DNA of 64,000 nucleotides from Acidilutibacter cellobiosedens (GTDB lineage: Bacteria > Bacillota > Clostridia > Tissierellales > Acidilutibacteraceae), in NCBI RefSeq assembly GCF_004103715.1, contig NZ_CP035282.1, positions 2,780,673-2,844,672 on the forward strand, in the 5' to 3' direction. The translations under genes and the position numbers were made by a program. Shown here piece after piece: positions 47,938-56,412 of this stretch (its first letter is position 1; every line of letters begins with the position of its first letter). The notes under the pieces were generated by a model. The model saw only the letters and a list, made by a program, of their open reading frames with translations, did not search any database and was not told the DNA's origin.

Positions 47938-47964
47938 ATTATAACGTAATATTTTTCATGTCAA
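47938..47964 (-). promoter_or_regulatory. Possible promoter of the HD-GYP gene
   Basis: TTGACA (47959-47964) and TATAAT (47938-47943) are perfect hexamers, but the spacer is only 15 nt. The rest of 47771-48172 is AT-rich; the short plus-strand frame there has no ribosome binding site. Confidence 0.45.
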
Positions 47965-48172
47965 GTAATTCATTATTTTGTCATATGTCACATAAATCTT
48001 TACTATTAAATATAAAAACTTATTATATATTTTTACTTTATTCTATTAATTCTTCGACCTTTCCCATTGATTTGCTTCAAGGAATACCAATATATTTATA
48101 ATAACTCAAATATTTATTATTTTTATGCACATATATTTTTAAATCAAATATGGCTTCCCTATGGATTATAAA

Positions 48173-48222
48173 AAAGGTTCAATGAAAATTTATAACCATA
48201 AGTTAATTTTCATTGAACCTTT
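48173..48222 (-). terminator. Terminator after the GyrI-like gene
   Basis: An 18-bp perfect stem (aaaggttcaatgaaaatt) with a 14-nt loop, followed by TTTT on the minus strand. Confidence 0.85.
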
Positions 48223-48260
48223 CAATTTTTTATTTAATATAATTTGAAATTAAAGTAATT

Positions 48261-48707
48261 TTATTTTATTGGCATATATATGTCAAATTCTCCATTTTCC
48301 ATAAATCTATGGTCGTACAGTTCAAGTTGAGGTCTGCAATCCATCTCATGGCCTGAATCCGGCATCCATTTTGTAAATATGCTGTTATAAAATTCACCTA
48401 AATTTTTTAAGTCTCCGCAATAAGTATATACGACATACTTACCTTCAGGAACGACTTTTCCTTCCATTCCTTCCGGTATATCTTCAAAACTATCTACTTC
48501 TGCACAAGCGGTATAATGAAATTTTCCTTCAGAATCCACTTCATCACATATGCCATAACACAGCATAGATTGGCTCTTTCTTTTTATATAATTGTATCTT
48601 TTATTAAATACATCCCAGAGTTTTGGGATTTCTCCATTACTATTATCTCCAAAATAAGTAAGCCCTACAGCTTTAAAACCATTGATTTTCACTGCTTTTC
48701 CTTCCAT
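48261..48707 (-). CDS. GyrI-like small-molecule-binding protein
   Basis: A 148-residue protein made only of an AraC-type effector-binding (GyrI-like, SOUL/YtkR-type) domain: FKAVGLTYFGDNSNGEIPKL, YGICDEVDSEGKFHYTACAE, PEGKYVVYTYCGDL, and RPQLELYDHRF at the end. Such stand-alone domains bind drugs or hydrolyse some of them. ATG 48707 follows GGAGGGAGATATT. It may share a transcript with the WYL-type regulator 70 nt upstream. Confidence 0.83.
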   Translation of the reverse strand: MEGKAVKINGFKAVGLTYFGDNSNGEIPKLWDVFNKRYNYIKRKSQSMLCYGICDEVDSEGKFHYTACAEVDSFEDIPEGMEGKVVPEGKYVVYTYCGDLKNLGEFYNSIFTKWMPDSGHEMDCRPQLELYDHRFMENGEFDIYMPIK

Positions 48708-48779
48708 AATATCTCCCTCCATTCATTTAGTAACCCAATTATATCAAATAATTCTTGCCATCTGTATGTCAGGAATTTA

Positions 48780-49574
48780 TTATGGTTTATATAAATTTAA
48801 AATTTTTTGAGCTTTTAGGATTATATATTCTCTCACCTCTACAGGTTCTATAACTTCCAGCCTATCACTCAAAGTAAAAAGCATATTACAAGCAGTTTCA
48901 AAGCTTATCATATCTACATCACAAATTTCATATCCCTCTATTTCATTCTGAGAAAGTATAAAAAAACCTTTGAGCAAAGCTTCCATTTTTTCAAAAAATT
49001 TAATTTTTACAGGATATGCATTATAAACTTCATTAGATAATGACTGATTTACAAACTGCTCTTTGTTCTTTTCCCAGAAATTTTCTAAAGAAAAACCACA
49101 AGGCATAATAAAATTTTCATTTATTACTTCAATACTTTCTATCCTATTACACTTAAACGTTCTAATATCCTTTTTGGTCTCACAAAAAGCTACTACATAC
49201 CATTGAAGATTTTTTATCACTATCCCATAAGGTCTTATAATTCTTTCTGATGTTTCCCCATCATATTTTCTATACGTTATCTTTAACTTTCTAAGATCAA
49301 TTACAGACTTTTTAATTATGTCCACATTTTTATTTCCGCTTTCCCTGCCCCACCAGGGATCTGAATCAACAAAAAATTTCTCCTTAGCATTAATAATCTC
49401 TTTTCTGTGTTCTTCCGATACACTATTTTCAAGTTTAATAATGGTATTTTTAATCTGTTGTTCCATTTCCGTATTTCTTTCCGACGTTTCAAGTATTTTA
49501 GCCAAATCAGCCGATTTCATTACCCCTCTTGCATCAAGAAGCATAATAATTCCCAAAAGCCTATGAAGTCTCAT
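48780..49574 (-). CDS. WYL-domain transcription regulator with an internal deletion after the HTH
   Basis: A 264-residue YafY-type regulator. Residues 1-33 are the first half of the winged HTH (MRLHRLLGIIMLLDARGVMK, SADLAKILETSER). In the family this runs into TIYRDI and ~70 further residues of wing and linker. Here SER joins directly to NTEMEQQIKNTIIKLENSVS, which normally starts ~80 residues later. The WYL domain (about 80-190, ITYRKYDGETSERIIRPYGI, WYVVAFCE) is intact. The recognition helix is therefore lost and DNA binding is doubtful. ATG 49574 follows GGAG. Confidence 0.8.
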   Translation of the reverse strand: MRLHRLLGIIMLLDARGVMKSADLAKILETSERNTEMEQQIKNTIIKLENSVSEEHRKEIINAKEKFFVDSDPWWGRESGNKNVDIIKKSVIDLRKLKITYRKYDGETSERIIRPYGIVIKNLQWYVVAFCETKKDIRTFKCNRIESIEVINENFIMPCGFSLENFWEKNKEQFVNQSLSNEVYNAYPVKIKFFEKMEALLKGFFILSQNEIEGYEICDVDMISFETACNMLFTLSDRLEVIEPVEVREYIILKAQKILNLYKP

Positions 49575-49602
49575 AAACACACACTCCAATTAAGTTTAAA
49601 AA

Positions 49603-50103
49603 TTAGTTTGCTTGTCCATATCCATAATTACTGTTTAATGAAATTGACTTAACTTTTAATAGTCTATCCTCTTCAAAAACACATATATGTTCATATTTAT
49701 TATTTTCATTTAGCATCTTAGGCAAAAACATAGGAAGATTTAACGCAACTCCCGTATTTTTAGAGTCAAGAATCCATGATATATTTTTCCAGTCAAGAAT
49801 CCCTTCCCTTACTTTTCTTGGTGTTATATAAGAAAAATTTTTAGGGATATCCGCCACAAAAGCATACATACCTCCGCTAAAGATTCCATCCTTTACCCAG
49901 GTCACCACTCCTTTATACTCTACATTTTGAAGTCTTATAGACGTTTCTTCAAGAACTTCCCTTAATATACACTCTTCAGGTGTTTCTCCCTTCTCCAATT
50001 TTCCTCCGACACCATTCCAACTACCCATCCAACTTGGTTTTTCTCTATTAATCAATAATATATTGTCTCCCTGTCTTATAAAACAAATAGTATATTTAAG
50101 CAT
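49603..50103 (-). CDS. NUDIX hydrolase, 8-oxo-dGTP diphosphatase-like
   Basis: A 166-residue NUDIX protein with the full box GGKLEKGETPEECILREVLEET. The MLKYTICFIRQGDNILLINR start and the WNGVGGKLE context are those of the MutT/YtkD group of Firmicutes. It should remove oxidised or otherwise unwanted nucleotides. It is 14 nt upstream of the WYL gene's frame, so the cluster 48.3-50.7 kb may be one transcript. Confidence 0.88.
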   Translation of the reverse strand: MLKYTICFIRQGDNILLINREKPSWMGSWNGVGGKLEKGETPEECILREVLEETSIRLQNVEYKGVVTWVKDGIFSGGMYAFVADIPKNFSYITPRKVREGILDWKNISWILDSKNTGVALNLPMFLPKMLNENNKYEHICVFEEDRLLKVKSISLNSNYGYGQAN

Positions 50104-50136
50104 ATTAGTTCCTCCATTAATCTACTCAAATTAATA

Positions 50137-50688
50137 TTACACCTTACCATTTAACAAAACCATATGAATATGATCTTCCCATTTCCCATTTATTCTCAGA
50201 TATTTATACGCTATGCCTTCATTGTAAAACCCTAATTTTTGAATTACCCTTAATGAACGCTTGTTTTTAGGCATAATATTAGCTTCAATTCTATGTAGAC
50301 CTTTTTCGTTAAATATGATTTCAATTGCTTTTTGAATTGCTTCAGTAATATAACCTTGATTAATCTCATCTTTATCTAATTTATATCCAAGATGACAGGA
50401 TAAAAAAGAACCCTTCACGATATTATTAAAACTAACGGAACCAATTATTCTATTTTTGTCTTCCTTCTTAAAAATCCAGAATCTAAGGCAATTTCCTCTC
50501 CTTATATTAGTTAATTCCCCTTCCAGTTGTTCTTCTTGATATCTCTTTGTGTAAAATTCTTGGGTTTTTACAGGTTCCCATTCCTCTAAAAACGATTCGT
50601 TTCTTATGTAATAATCCAACACTAATTCTGCATAAGATTTATCTAATATTTTTAATACAAGACGTTTTGTTTCATAGAAATCCTCCAT
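50137..50688 (-). CDS. GNAT N-acetyltransferase, RimJ/RimL type
   Basis: A 183-residue acetyltransferase with FYETKRLVLKILDKSYAEL at the start and the acetyl-CoA fold IIGSVSFNNIVKG, LGYKLDKDEINQGYITEA, HRIEANIMPKNKRSLRVIQKLGF. This is the RimJ/RimL/SpeG subgroup. The target (ribosomal protein, amine or antibiotic) cannot be told. ATG follows a GGAGGG box. Confidence 0.88.
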   Translation of the reverse strand: MEDFYETKRLVLKILDKSYAELVLDYYIRNESFLEEWEPVKTQEFYTKRYQEEQLEGELTNIRRGNCLRFWIFKKEDKNRIIGSVSFNNIVKGSFLSCHLGYKLDKDEINQGYITEAIQKAIEIIFNEKGLHRIEANIMPKNKRSLRVIQKLGFYNEGIAYKYLRINGKWEDHIHMVLLNGKV

Positions 50689-50768
50689 ATAACTCCCTCC
50701 GATATTTTATCTTTCAAGAACTTATATTATCATCAAATTAAATTGTATAACTTATATGGACTAAAATA

Positions 50769-51626
50769 TTACAATTTCAAAGCCATTTCATATTGACCAA
50801 CTTTATATTTAAATCCCGATTTAAATATAAAGTTGGTCATGGATTCAGAATCTTCATCTATATTAAAAATTCTAATTTTTTGTGATTCCGTATTTTTTAA
50901 TAAATCCGTAATGATACTTCTTCCAATCCCCTTATGTCTATAATTCTTGTCTACTGCTATTTGAGGAATATCTCCTGTCTTTTTACTAACAATTCCATAA
51001 CCTATCTTTGTGTTATTAACACGAACAACGGAATACACGAATGTATCGGAAACAGCATTGATTGAATCTATAGAATTCTGCCATGATGGTATAAAATCCC
51101 AAAAACTCGTCATCAATTTCCATTCGTTAGATTTAATTCTATTGACATGTTCAACCTTATAAGCCATACTATGATCATACTCATCCTTATTATCCAATTC
51201 AAAACACAACAAATTTCTTATAATCTTAAATCCTTGTTTTTTATAAATCCGTACTGCTGACGTATTTGATTGGATTACTTCAAGAAGGTATCGGCTCACA
51301 TCTTTTTTGTTAAACAACTCTTTAACCTTTAGAAGCATATTATTCGTTATCCCTTGTTTTCTATATTCTCTTATAACACCTGTTCCTATATCATAGACAG
51401 TTTGCTCTCCTCTCCAGTTTCTCAGCCCATTCAAAACAAAACCTGCCAGTTCCTCATCTTTAAACGCACCTATCGAAATCCCAGGAACATAACCTCTTCT
51501 TTGCAACAATTGGCAAAAATCAAAAAGCGACAAATCTATTTCAACTTGATAATCGGAAAATGCCCCTAAAAATCCCTTATAAAGCATTTCAATATTTGTA
51601 TTTTCAAGGGTTTTATAATCAAACAT
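50769..51626 (-). CDS. Double-domain GNAT acetyltransferase
   Basis: A 285-residue protein with two GNAT folds: residues ~1-145 (IGTGVIREYRKQGITNNMLL, NTSAVRIYKKQGFKII) and ~150-285 (PQIAVDKNYRHKGIGRSII, FIFKSGFKYKVGQYEM). The second carries the clearer acetyl-CoA loop RHKGIG. The substrate is unknown. The last ~20 codons contain a perfect 20-bp inverted repeat (50795-50838). Confidence 0.85.
   Translation of the reverse strand: MFDYKTLENTNIEMLYKGFLGAFSDYQVEIDLSLFDFCQLLQRRGYVPGISIGAFKDEELAGFVLNGLRNWRGEQTVYDIGTGVIREYRKQGITNNMLLKVKELFNKKDVSRYLLEVIQSNTSAVRIYKKQGFKIIRNLLCFELDNKDEYDHSMAYKVEHVNRIKSNEWKLMTSFWDFIPSWQNSIDSINAVSDTFVYSVVRVNNTKIGYGIVSKKTGDIPQIAVDKNYRHKGIGRSIITDLLKNTESQKIRIFNIDEDSESMTNFIFKSGFKYKVGQYEMALKL
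50795..50838. repeat. Perfect 20-bp inverted repeat inside the GNAT reading frame
   Basis: Arms gaccaactttatatttaaat and exact complement enclose loop cccg. It encodes TNFIFKSGFKYKVG in the GNAT gene, ~25 nt before the stop. Confidence 0.9.
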
Positions 51627-51740
51627 ATTAGTTTTCTCCTTTTCATCCCTTCATCAATATAAATCATACATAAGCCATAAAATTTAAACCTTTTATAATT
51701 TATATTTATATTGCTGCTTTTTTCAGGCATATTAAATTTT

Positions 51741-52328
51741 TTATATAACCGATTGCTTGTACCTAACAAGGAGATAGTCATCATAATTTTTAAATCCCAA
51801 TGAAGTGTAAGCTTTGACAGCAGGTAAATTGTTCTTTACAACAGAAAGAGTCGGCAATTTTCCCCTCTCAACTATCCTTCTGCATATTTCCGATACAATT
51901 GCTTTACAATATCCCTTATTTCTTTCATCCTGAACTGTATAAACACCTCCGATTTGATTAATCTTAGGAGTATAAGTCTGGATACACGCCTGAGCTACAA
52001 TTTTACCGTTTCTTTCCCCAATGATAAAATCTTCTTCCTCTTCTCTTTGGATTAATGTGTTTTTAATGCTTTCTCTCGTCTGAATTTGGTTGAATCCATT
52101 TATGCGAGCATTCAACACAAAATCTACTACGTCTTTACTATCCACTCCCCTTATATCTCTAAAATTTAAATCATTTAATATAAAGGGTTTAAAATTCTTA
52201 TTTATAAAATACGAACCTTCACTATATTCCTCAATCTCTTTATAATCTTTGAGTCCTTCATATAAAGGCCTTACAATCCTGTTCATTCCCAATAAAAACT
52301 CAAACTTCCTCTTTTTCATAATTCCCAC
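51741..52328 (-). CDS. GNAT acetyltransferase, possibly shortened at the N-terminus
   Basis: A ~195-residue protein whose C-terminal half is a GNAT fold (FIIGERNGKIVAQACIQTYT, IGGVYTVQDERNKGYCKAIV, NLPAVKAYTSLGFKNYDDYL). Relatives of this FR47-like type are often ~250 residues. The start here (GTG 52328 or ATG 52319) has no clear ribosome binding site, so the 5' end may be truncated or misread. It precedes the GNAT at 50769-51626 by ~115 nt. Confidence 0.72.
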   Translation of the reverse strand: MGIMKKRKFEFLLGMNRIVRPLYEGLKDYKEIEEYSEGSYFINKNFKPFILNDLNFRDIRGVDSKDVVDFVLNARINGFNQIQTRESIKNTLIQREEEEDFIIGERNGKIVAQACIQTYTPKINQIGGVYTVQDERNKGYCKAIVSEICRRIVERGKLPTLSVVKNNLPAVKAYTSLGFKNYDDYLLVRYKQSVI

Positions 52329-52374
52329 AAATAAAGGAACAGCATCATCAACGATACACCTCCGTAAATAAAAA

Positions 52375-53538
52375 TTATAAGTAATGCGATGTTTCAGTGG
52401 GCATATCTTTTTTCTTTAATCTTTCTTCAATAATATCCTTAATTATAGAATAAATTATTGTAAATAAAGGAACTCCTATAATCATTCCTACTATTCCAAA
52501 TGCCTTTCCCATTACCAAAATGGAAAACAAAATCCAAAAAGCCGATATTCCAAGAGAATCCCCCAAAATTTTAGGTTCTATAAGATTGGCATCTGTTTGT
52601 TGTATTATTAATATAATAAGTAAAAACCATAGCGCTTTTATTGGCGAAACAAAAAATATTATTATAAAAGATGGAATAGCCCCAAGAAATGGGCCAAAAA
52701 ACGGAATAACATTTGTAATCCCTACCGTAAATGAAATCAACACAGCATAAGGCATTTTAAATATTGTTAAAACAATAAATGTTATTATTCCTATAATAAA
52801 TGCATCTAATATCTTTCCGCCTATAAATCTGTTAAATATATTATTGCTTCTATAAAATAACTTTAAGATTTCCATTGCTCCCGTTTTTGAAAATAAGGAA
52901 TAAACTATTTTTTTCCCTAAAGCAAAAAACCTTTCCTTATCAATTAAAACATAAATGGAGATAATCAATCCTAAAATTATATTCCAAATACCGGATATTG
53001 CTGTTTTAAATAAATTGCCCAACATAGGAACCAAATCGTCGGAAACATTATTAATATAATTTACAAATTCATTCCATTTTTCAACTGCGAAATCTAAATA
53101 TTCCTCTCTTATATTTAAGCGTGAGACTAAATTATTTAATAACTCGTCTCCTTTGTCAATATAATAAGGAATATTGTTTATTAAACCTACAATGCTGGCA
53201 GACAACTGAGGCAGTATAAAATTCATAAATAAATATAACATCAATAGAGTAGTAACATAGGTAAGCAAAATACCTATCCTTCTTTTATTTTTTTGTTTCA
53301 GTTTATTTAAAGTTCCAAGGGTTAATACTTTTTTTTCATAAAATTTTAATATAAAATTCAAAAGGTAGCCGATCGTCAAACCTATAATAAACGGCTGAAG
53401 CACTGATACAGCATTTGATACATGAACTCTAAGCGAACTTATCCGTGATATTATAAGGTAAAATATAATACTACAACAGATTACTATAAAAGAATACACG
53501 GATATTGTAGTATAATTTCTATTCCAATTTATTTTCAA
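52375..53538 (-). CDS. AI-2E family transporter
   Basis: A 387-residue membrane protein with about eight helices and the family pattern: PFIIGLTIGYLLNFILKF, the NNIPYYIDKGDEL region, GGKILDAFIIGIITFIVLTI, and the C-terminal GVTNVIPFFGPFLGAIPS plus PKILGDSLGISAFWIL. Members have been linked to sodium/proton exchange or signal export. TTG 53538 follows AGGAGAG; the ATG at 53595 is further from any such box. Its leader holds two tandem ~100-nt repeats. Confidence 0.87.
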   Translation of the reverse strand: MKINWNRNYTTISVYSFIVICCSIIFYLIISRISSLRVHVSNAVSVLQPFIIGLTIGYLLNFILKFYEKKVLTLGTLNKLKQKNKRRIGILLTYVTTLLMLYLFMNFILPQLSASIVGLINNIPYYIDKGDELLNNLVSRLNIREEYLDFAVEKWNEFVNYINNVSDDLVPMLGNLFKTAISGIWNIILGLIISIYVLIDKERFFALGKKIVYSLFSKTGAMEILKLFYRSNNIFNRFIGGKILDAFIIGIITFIVLTIFKMPYAVLISFTVGITNVIPFFGPFLGAIPSFIIIFFVSPIKALWFLLIILIIQQTDANLIEPKILGDSLGISAFWILFSILVMGKAFGIVGMIIGVPLFTIIYSIIKDIIEERLKKKDMPTETSHYL

Positions 53539-53584
53539 CTCTTTTTCTCTCCTAATATTAATAATATTTTTTATAACGAATAAG

Positions 53585-53785
53585 AAAGTTCCCACTTATA
53601 AAATACTGATTAAAAAGAACTTTCCGTAAATGAGTTTCAAGAAAAGCTTTCTTATAATATAATTTTTCGATAGAAGCTTTTCTTATAACCCATAGGGAAA
53701 TCAAGATTTCCTTAATATAAATTTCCCGTTAAGTGGGTTTCAAGAAAGGCTTCCTCATAATTCTTTGATAGAAGCTTTTCTTATA
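53585..53785 (-). repeat. Two tandem ~100-nt structured repeats in the leader of the AI-2E transporter
   Basis: On the minus strand each unit reads AAGAAAAGCTTCTATC-AA..AATTAT, then an A/G-rich return arm ending CTTTTCTT or CCTTTCTT, then GAAAC(C/T)CA(C/T)TTAACGGG-like sequence. Unit 1 hairpin is 53737-53785 and unit 2 hairpin is 53638-53690. Each folds as AAGAAAAGCTT/AAGCTTTTCTT. Confidence 0.65.
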
Positions 53786-53945
53786 TTGATTCTATTATAA
53801 ACATTAATTCTACCTATATGTCAATATTTTTTTAATAAAAAAGGTTTCTATTGAAATACCAATATGTTAAATAGGCCTTTTTTGAAATCCATTCCATGGA
53901 AAATATAAATTAAGGTAAAATATGTTTTCCTATGGGTTATAAGAA
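53680..53945. repeat. 21-bp inverted repeat (20/21) upstream of the AI-2E gene
   Basis: Arms at 53680-53700 and 53925-53945 share TTCTTATAACCCATAGG and differ at one of 21 bases. A related copy (TTCCCTATGGATTATAA) occurs alone at 48155-48171, so it may be a dispersed element. Confidence 0.7.
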
Positions 53946-53990
53946 TTAATTTTATTGTAATTATCTCAGAAAAAACTTTATATACAGCCT

Positions 53991-54023
53991 AAAAGGACAG
54001 TTTTTTAAAAAAACTGTCCTTTT
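53991..54023. terminator. Terminator after the chemoreceptor gene
   Basis: AAAAGGACAGTTTTTT and its complement form a 16-bp stem 23 nt past the stop, with T tract on the minus strand. Confidence 0.85.
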
Positions 54024-54045
54024 GATCTCTTATATTTTGAAATTT

Positions 54046-55320
54046 TTAATCCATTTTAAATTTTCTAACCATTTCATTAAGTTTCTGTGCAAGTTCCGCT
54101 TGCTCTTGAGCAACTTGAGCAACCTCTTCAACTCCTTGGGAAGAATCACTTATACTGTCTTCTATTTCGTGTGTATCCTCCGATACTTTTTGAGATGTAT
54201 TTGCCATAACTTGGATAGCTTCACTTACTTGTTCTACCGTTGCATTAATTTCTTCAGTCATAGAAGCAACTTCTTCTGATATTTCACTTAAGAAACCCGC
54301 ATCTTCATAATATTGTCTTCCTGTTTCTGCAAAAGAATTTAAATGCAAATTTATGTTTTCTTCCATGAATTTTAATATTTCACTTCCATTGTTAGATAAG
54401 TTAATAAAAGCATTCTTAACTATTTCCACAGTATCATATATATCCGATACCGATTGTGCAGACTGTTCCGCAAGCTTCCCTATCTCTTCCGCTACTACCG
54501 CAAACCCTTTTCCATGTTCTCCAGCTCTTGCTGCTTCTATAGATGCATTCAATGCAAGAAGGTTAGTCTTTGATGAGATACTTGAAATAGTATCTGCCAT
54601 TATTTTTATTTTATCTACTACCCTTCCATCTTCTATTGCTTTTAAAATAGCTTTCTTTTTCTCTTCATTCATTTGTTTCGTACTATCTACGGATTTCTTA
54701 GCCTCTTTCTGAACATTTAAAGCCTTTTCTTTTATGTCACTCGCATGATTATTTCCTTCAACTGCTCTGTCTGAAAGCTGTGAAATACTTGCATTCACTT
54801 CTTCTACGGACGCAGTTATCTCTTGTGCCGAAGAGCTGGAATCTTGAACACCTTTTACTATTTCCGAGGTGGAACCGTTTATTGTCTCAATCTTTGCTGC
54901 AATCTCTTCTACAGATGAAGAAAGTTCCTCACTTAGCGAACTTAAATTCCCTGAGGTATCCACAATATCTTTAATTATTCTGATTAACCCTTTTTGCATC
55001 GTTTCCACAGAATTTGCTATATCGCCTACTTCATCCTTTCTGTCCAAATACTTTTTAGGCACATGATATGTAAAATCTCCATTTGAAACAATCTTTAAAT
55101 GTTTAGAGGTGAGAATCATAGGAGCCACAATATCTTTATTTAGCATAAAACCGAGTATAATACAAAGAATAATTCCAAAGCCCGTCAATATTATCATTGC
55201 AAGTCTTAAATTGTCCTGATAAATACTATTAATTCCCACACAACCGATTATTACAATAAATAAAGCTATAAGTATAAATGATACCAATAATTTATACTTA
55301 ATTTTAAACTTCTTGCCCAT
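54046..55320 (-). CDS. Methyl-accepting chemotaxis-type signalling protein with minimal outer loop
   Basis: A 424-residue receptor. Two helices (about 12-32 and 40-60) are separated by only ~8 residues, so there is no ligand domain outside. A HAMP-like segment (about 60-115, [10 protein letters not shown] ... [12 protein letters not shown]) leads to the coiled MCP signalling domain with hairpin tip [20 protein letters not shown] and [23 protein letters not shown] 55320 is better spaced from AGGAGG than the ATG nine bases upstream. It may sense membrane or cytoplasmic signals. Its upstream region holds the inverted repeat at 55416-55609. Confidence 0.88.
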   Translation of the reverse strand: MGKKFKIKYKLLVSFILIALFIVIIGCVGINSIYQDNLRLAMIILTGFGIILCIILGFMLNKDIVAPMILTSKHLKIVSNGDFTYHVPKKYLDRKDEVGDIANSVETMQKGLIRIIKDIVDTSGNLSSLSEELSSSVEEIAAKIETINGSTSEIVKGVQDSSSSAQEITASVEEVNASISQLSDRAVEGNNHASDIKEKALNVQKEAKKSVDSTKQMNEEKKKAILKAIEDGRVVDKIKIMADTISSISSKTNLLALNASIEAARAGEHGKGFAVVAEEIGKLAEQSAQSVSDIYDTVEIVKNAFINLSNNGSEILKFMEENINLHLNSFAETGRQYYEDAGFLSEISEEVASMTEEINATVEQVSEAIQVMANTSQKVSEDTHEIEDSISDSSQGVEEVAQVAQEQAELAQKLNEMVRKFKMD

Positions 55321-55415
55321 AATTTTCATTCCTCCTAAGTAAGTTTTAAATTGTCTAATAATTCTCAGCCTTTGTTTTTTGACAATTAATTTTTAAAGCT
55401 ATATTATTTATTAAA

Positions 55416-55609
55416 ACAATATAAATATTTTGTTTAAATTATCGGCAAATTTTTTTAATATGGAATTATTAATACGCCAATATATGACTTAATATTACAT
55501 TTATTTTATATTATGTTATATATATTGTTTGAATTTGTAAAAAAATTATTAAAAGTTGGTTTTTAAGATATATTATGTTATAATTTATTAAACAAAATAT
55601 TTATTTTGT
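55416..55609. repeat. 22-bp inverted repeat enclosing a promoter: candidate invertible switch
   Basis: Arms 55416-55437 and 55588-55609 match at 21 of 22 positions (17 consecutive: ATAAATATTTTGTTTAA). They enclose 150 bp with a promoter that now points to the tyrosine recombinase. The chemoreceptor start lies 96 bp beyond the other arm. Confidence 0.6.
55556..55584 (+). promoter_or_regulatory. Promoter inside the inverted repeat, facing the recombinase
   Basis: TTGGTT (55556-55561) and perfect TATAAT (55579-55584) with a 17-nt spacer; the start site would fall in the right arm, ~45 nt before the recombinase ATG. Confidence 0.6.
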
Positions 55610-55635
55610 ACCATTTTATGCTTAGGAGGAAAACA

Positions 55636-56235
55636 ATGGAGCAAAATTACAATAGACGAATAAAATATCTGACACAACAAGAAACAAGAAACCTTTTCAT
55701 GGAAATCAGCAACTTAAAAAACATTCATAACACAAGAAATTTGGCAATATTTAGGATTGCATACAGGTGTGCACTGAGAGCATCGGAAATAGCCCTAATA
55801 AGACTGCAAGACTATAATGCTGGGAAAGGGGAACTTTACTGTAAAAGGCTTAAAGGTAGCTGCAATAATACAATACGGCTTGATAGTAAAACAAAAGCAG
55901 CTTTAGACAAATATATAAGTGAAGCGAATATATCGTCTAACTCCGAAGTGCTTTTCAAAAGCCAAAAAAATAAACCCATTTCGAGGCAAACTCTTGATTA
56001 CTTAATGAAAAAATATTGTATGCTTGCTAAAATCGACGATAAAAGCAAACATCACTTTCATACCCTGAAACATACTGCGGCAGTTCACCTGGCCGAATCA
56101 GATATGGACATAAAGGAACTCCAGTGGTGGCTTGGTCATAAGTCCGTTTCAAATACAGAAATCTACTTTCAATTTACTACAAAGCAACAAGAAAAAATGT
56201 ACGCAAAACTTGAAAAAAACAGCGAAATGGTTTAA
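55636..56235 (+). CDS. Short tyrosine recombinase (phage integrase family)
   Basis: A 199-residue recombinase that is nearly all catalytic domain. The first Arg is in YRCALRASEIALIRL, the Lys in CKRLKG, then HFHTLKHTAAVHLAES, LQWWLGHKSVSNTEIY with the nucleophile Tyr in TEIYFQF. The second Arg of the usual HxLRH box is Lys (HTLKH), a variant I recall from other short Firmicute recombinases. ATG 55636 follows AGGAGG. Its size fits invertase-type recombinases of phase-variation loci, and the inverted repeat beside it is the likely substrate. It could instead belong to a lost mobile element. Confidence 0.87.
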   Translation: MEQNYNRRIKYLTQQETRNLFMEISNLKNIHNTRNLAIFRIAYRCALRASEIALIRLQDYNAGKGELYCKRLKGSCNNTIRLDSKTKAALDKYISEANISSNSEVLFKSQKNKPISRQTLDYLMKKYCMLAKIDDKSKHHFHTLKHTAAVHLAESDMDIKELQWWLGHKSVSNTEIYFQFTTKQQEKMYAKLEKNSEMV

Positions 56236-56244
56236 AAGGATGCC

Positions 56245-56412
56245 ATGGACCATATTCAAATCAACTATTGCAACAGTAATCTTGCTCACAAAGAATCTCT
56301 CGGTACTTTCATATCTCATCAAAAGTTACAATTTACAAGGATAATCCGTATTGACATATGTTTTCATTACAATTTGTACCTGAGCAAAGCGAAAGGATGT
56401 GAGTTAAAATGA
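56245..56412 (+). CDS. Possible 55-residue protein coupled to the glycosyltransferase
   Basis: A short frame starts 9 nt after the recombinase stop behind AAAAGG and ends in TGA overlapping the glycosyltransferase ATG (ATGA). The product begins MDHIQINYCNSNLAHKESLG and has no motif I know. The 4-nt overlap is the main support; it may be a gene remnant. Confidence 0.3.
   Translation: MDHIQINYCNSNLAHKESLGTFISHQKLQFTRIIRIDICFHYNLYLSKAKGCELK

Noticed and set aside
47898-48101. Plus-strand 67-residue reading frame between the HD-GYP and GyrI-like genes
   Set aside because: It has no ribosome binding site, runs through the HD-GYP promoter region, and the product is only AT-driven Ile/Phe/Leu/Ser-rich sequence.
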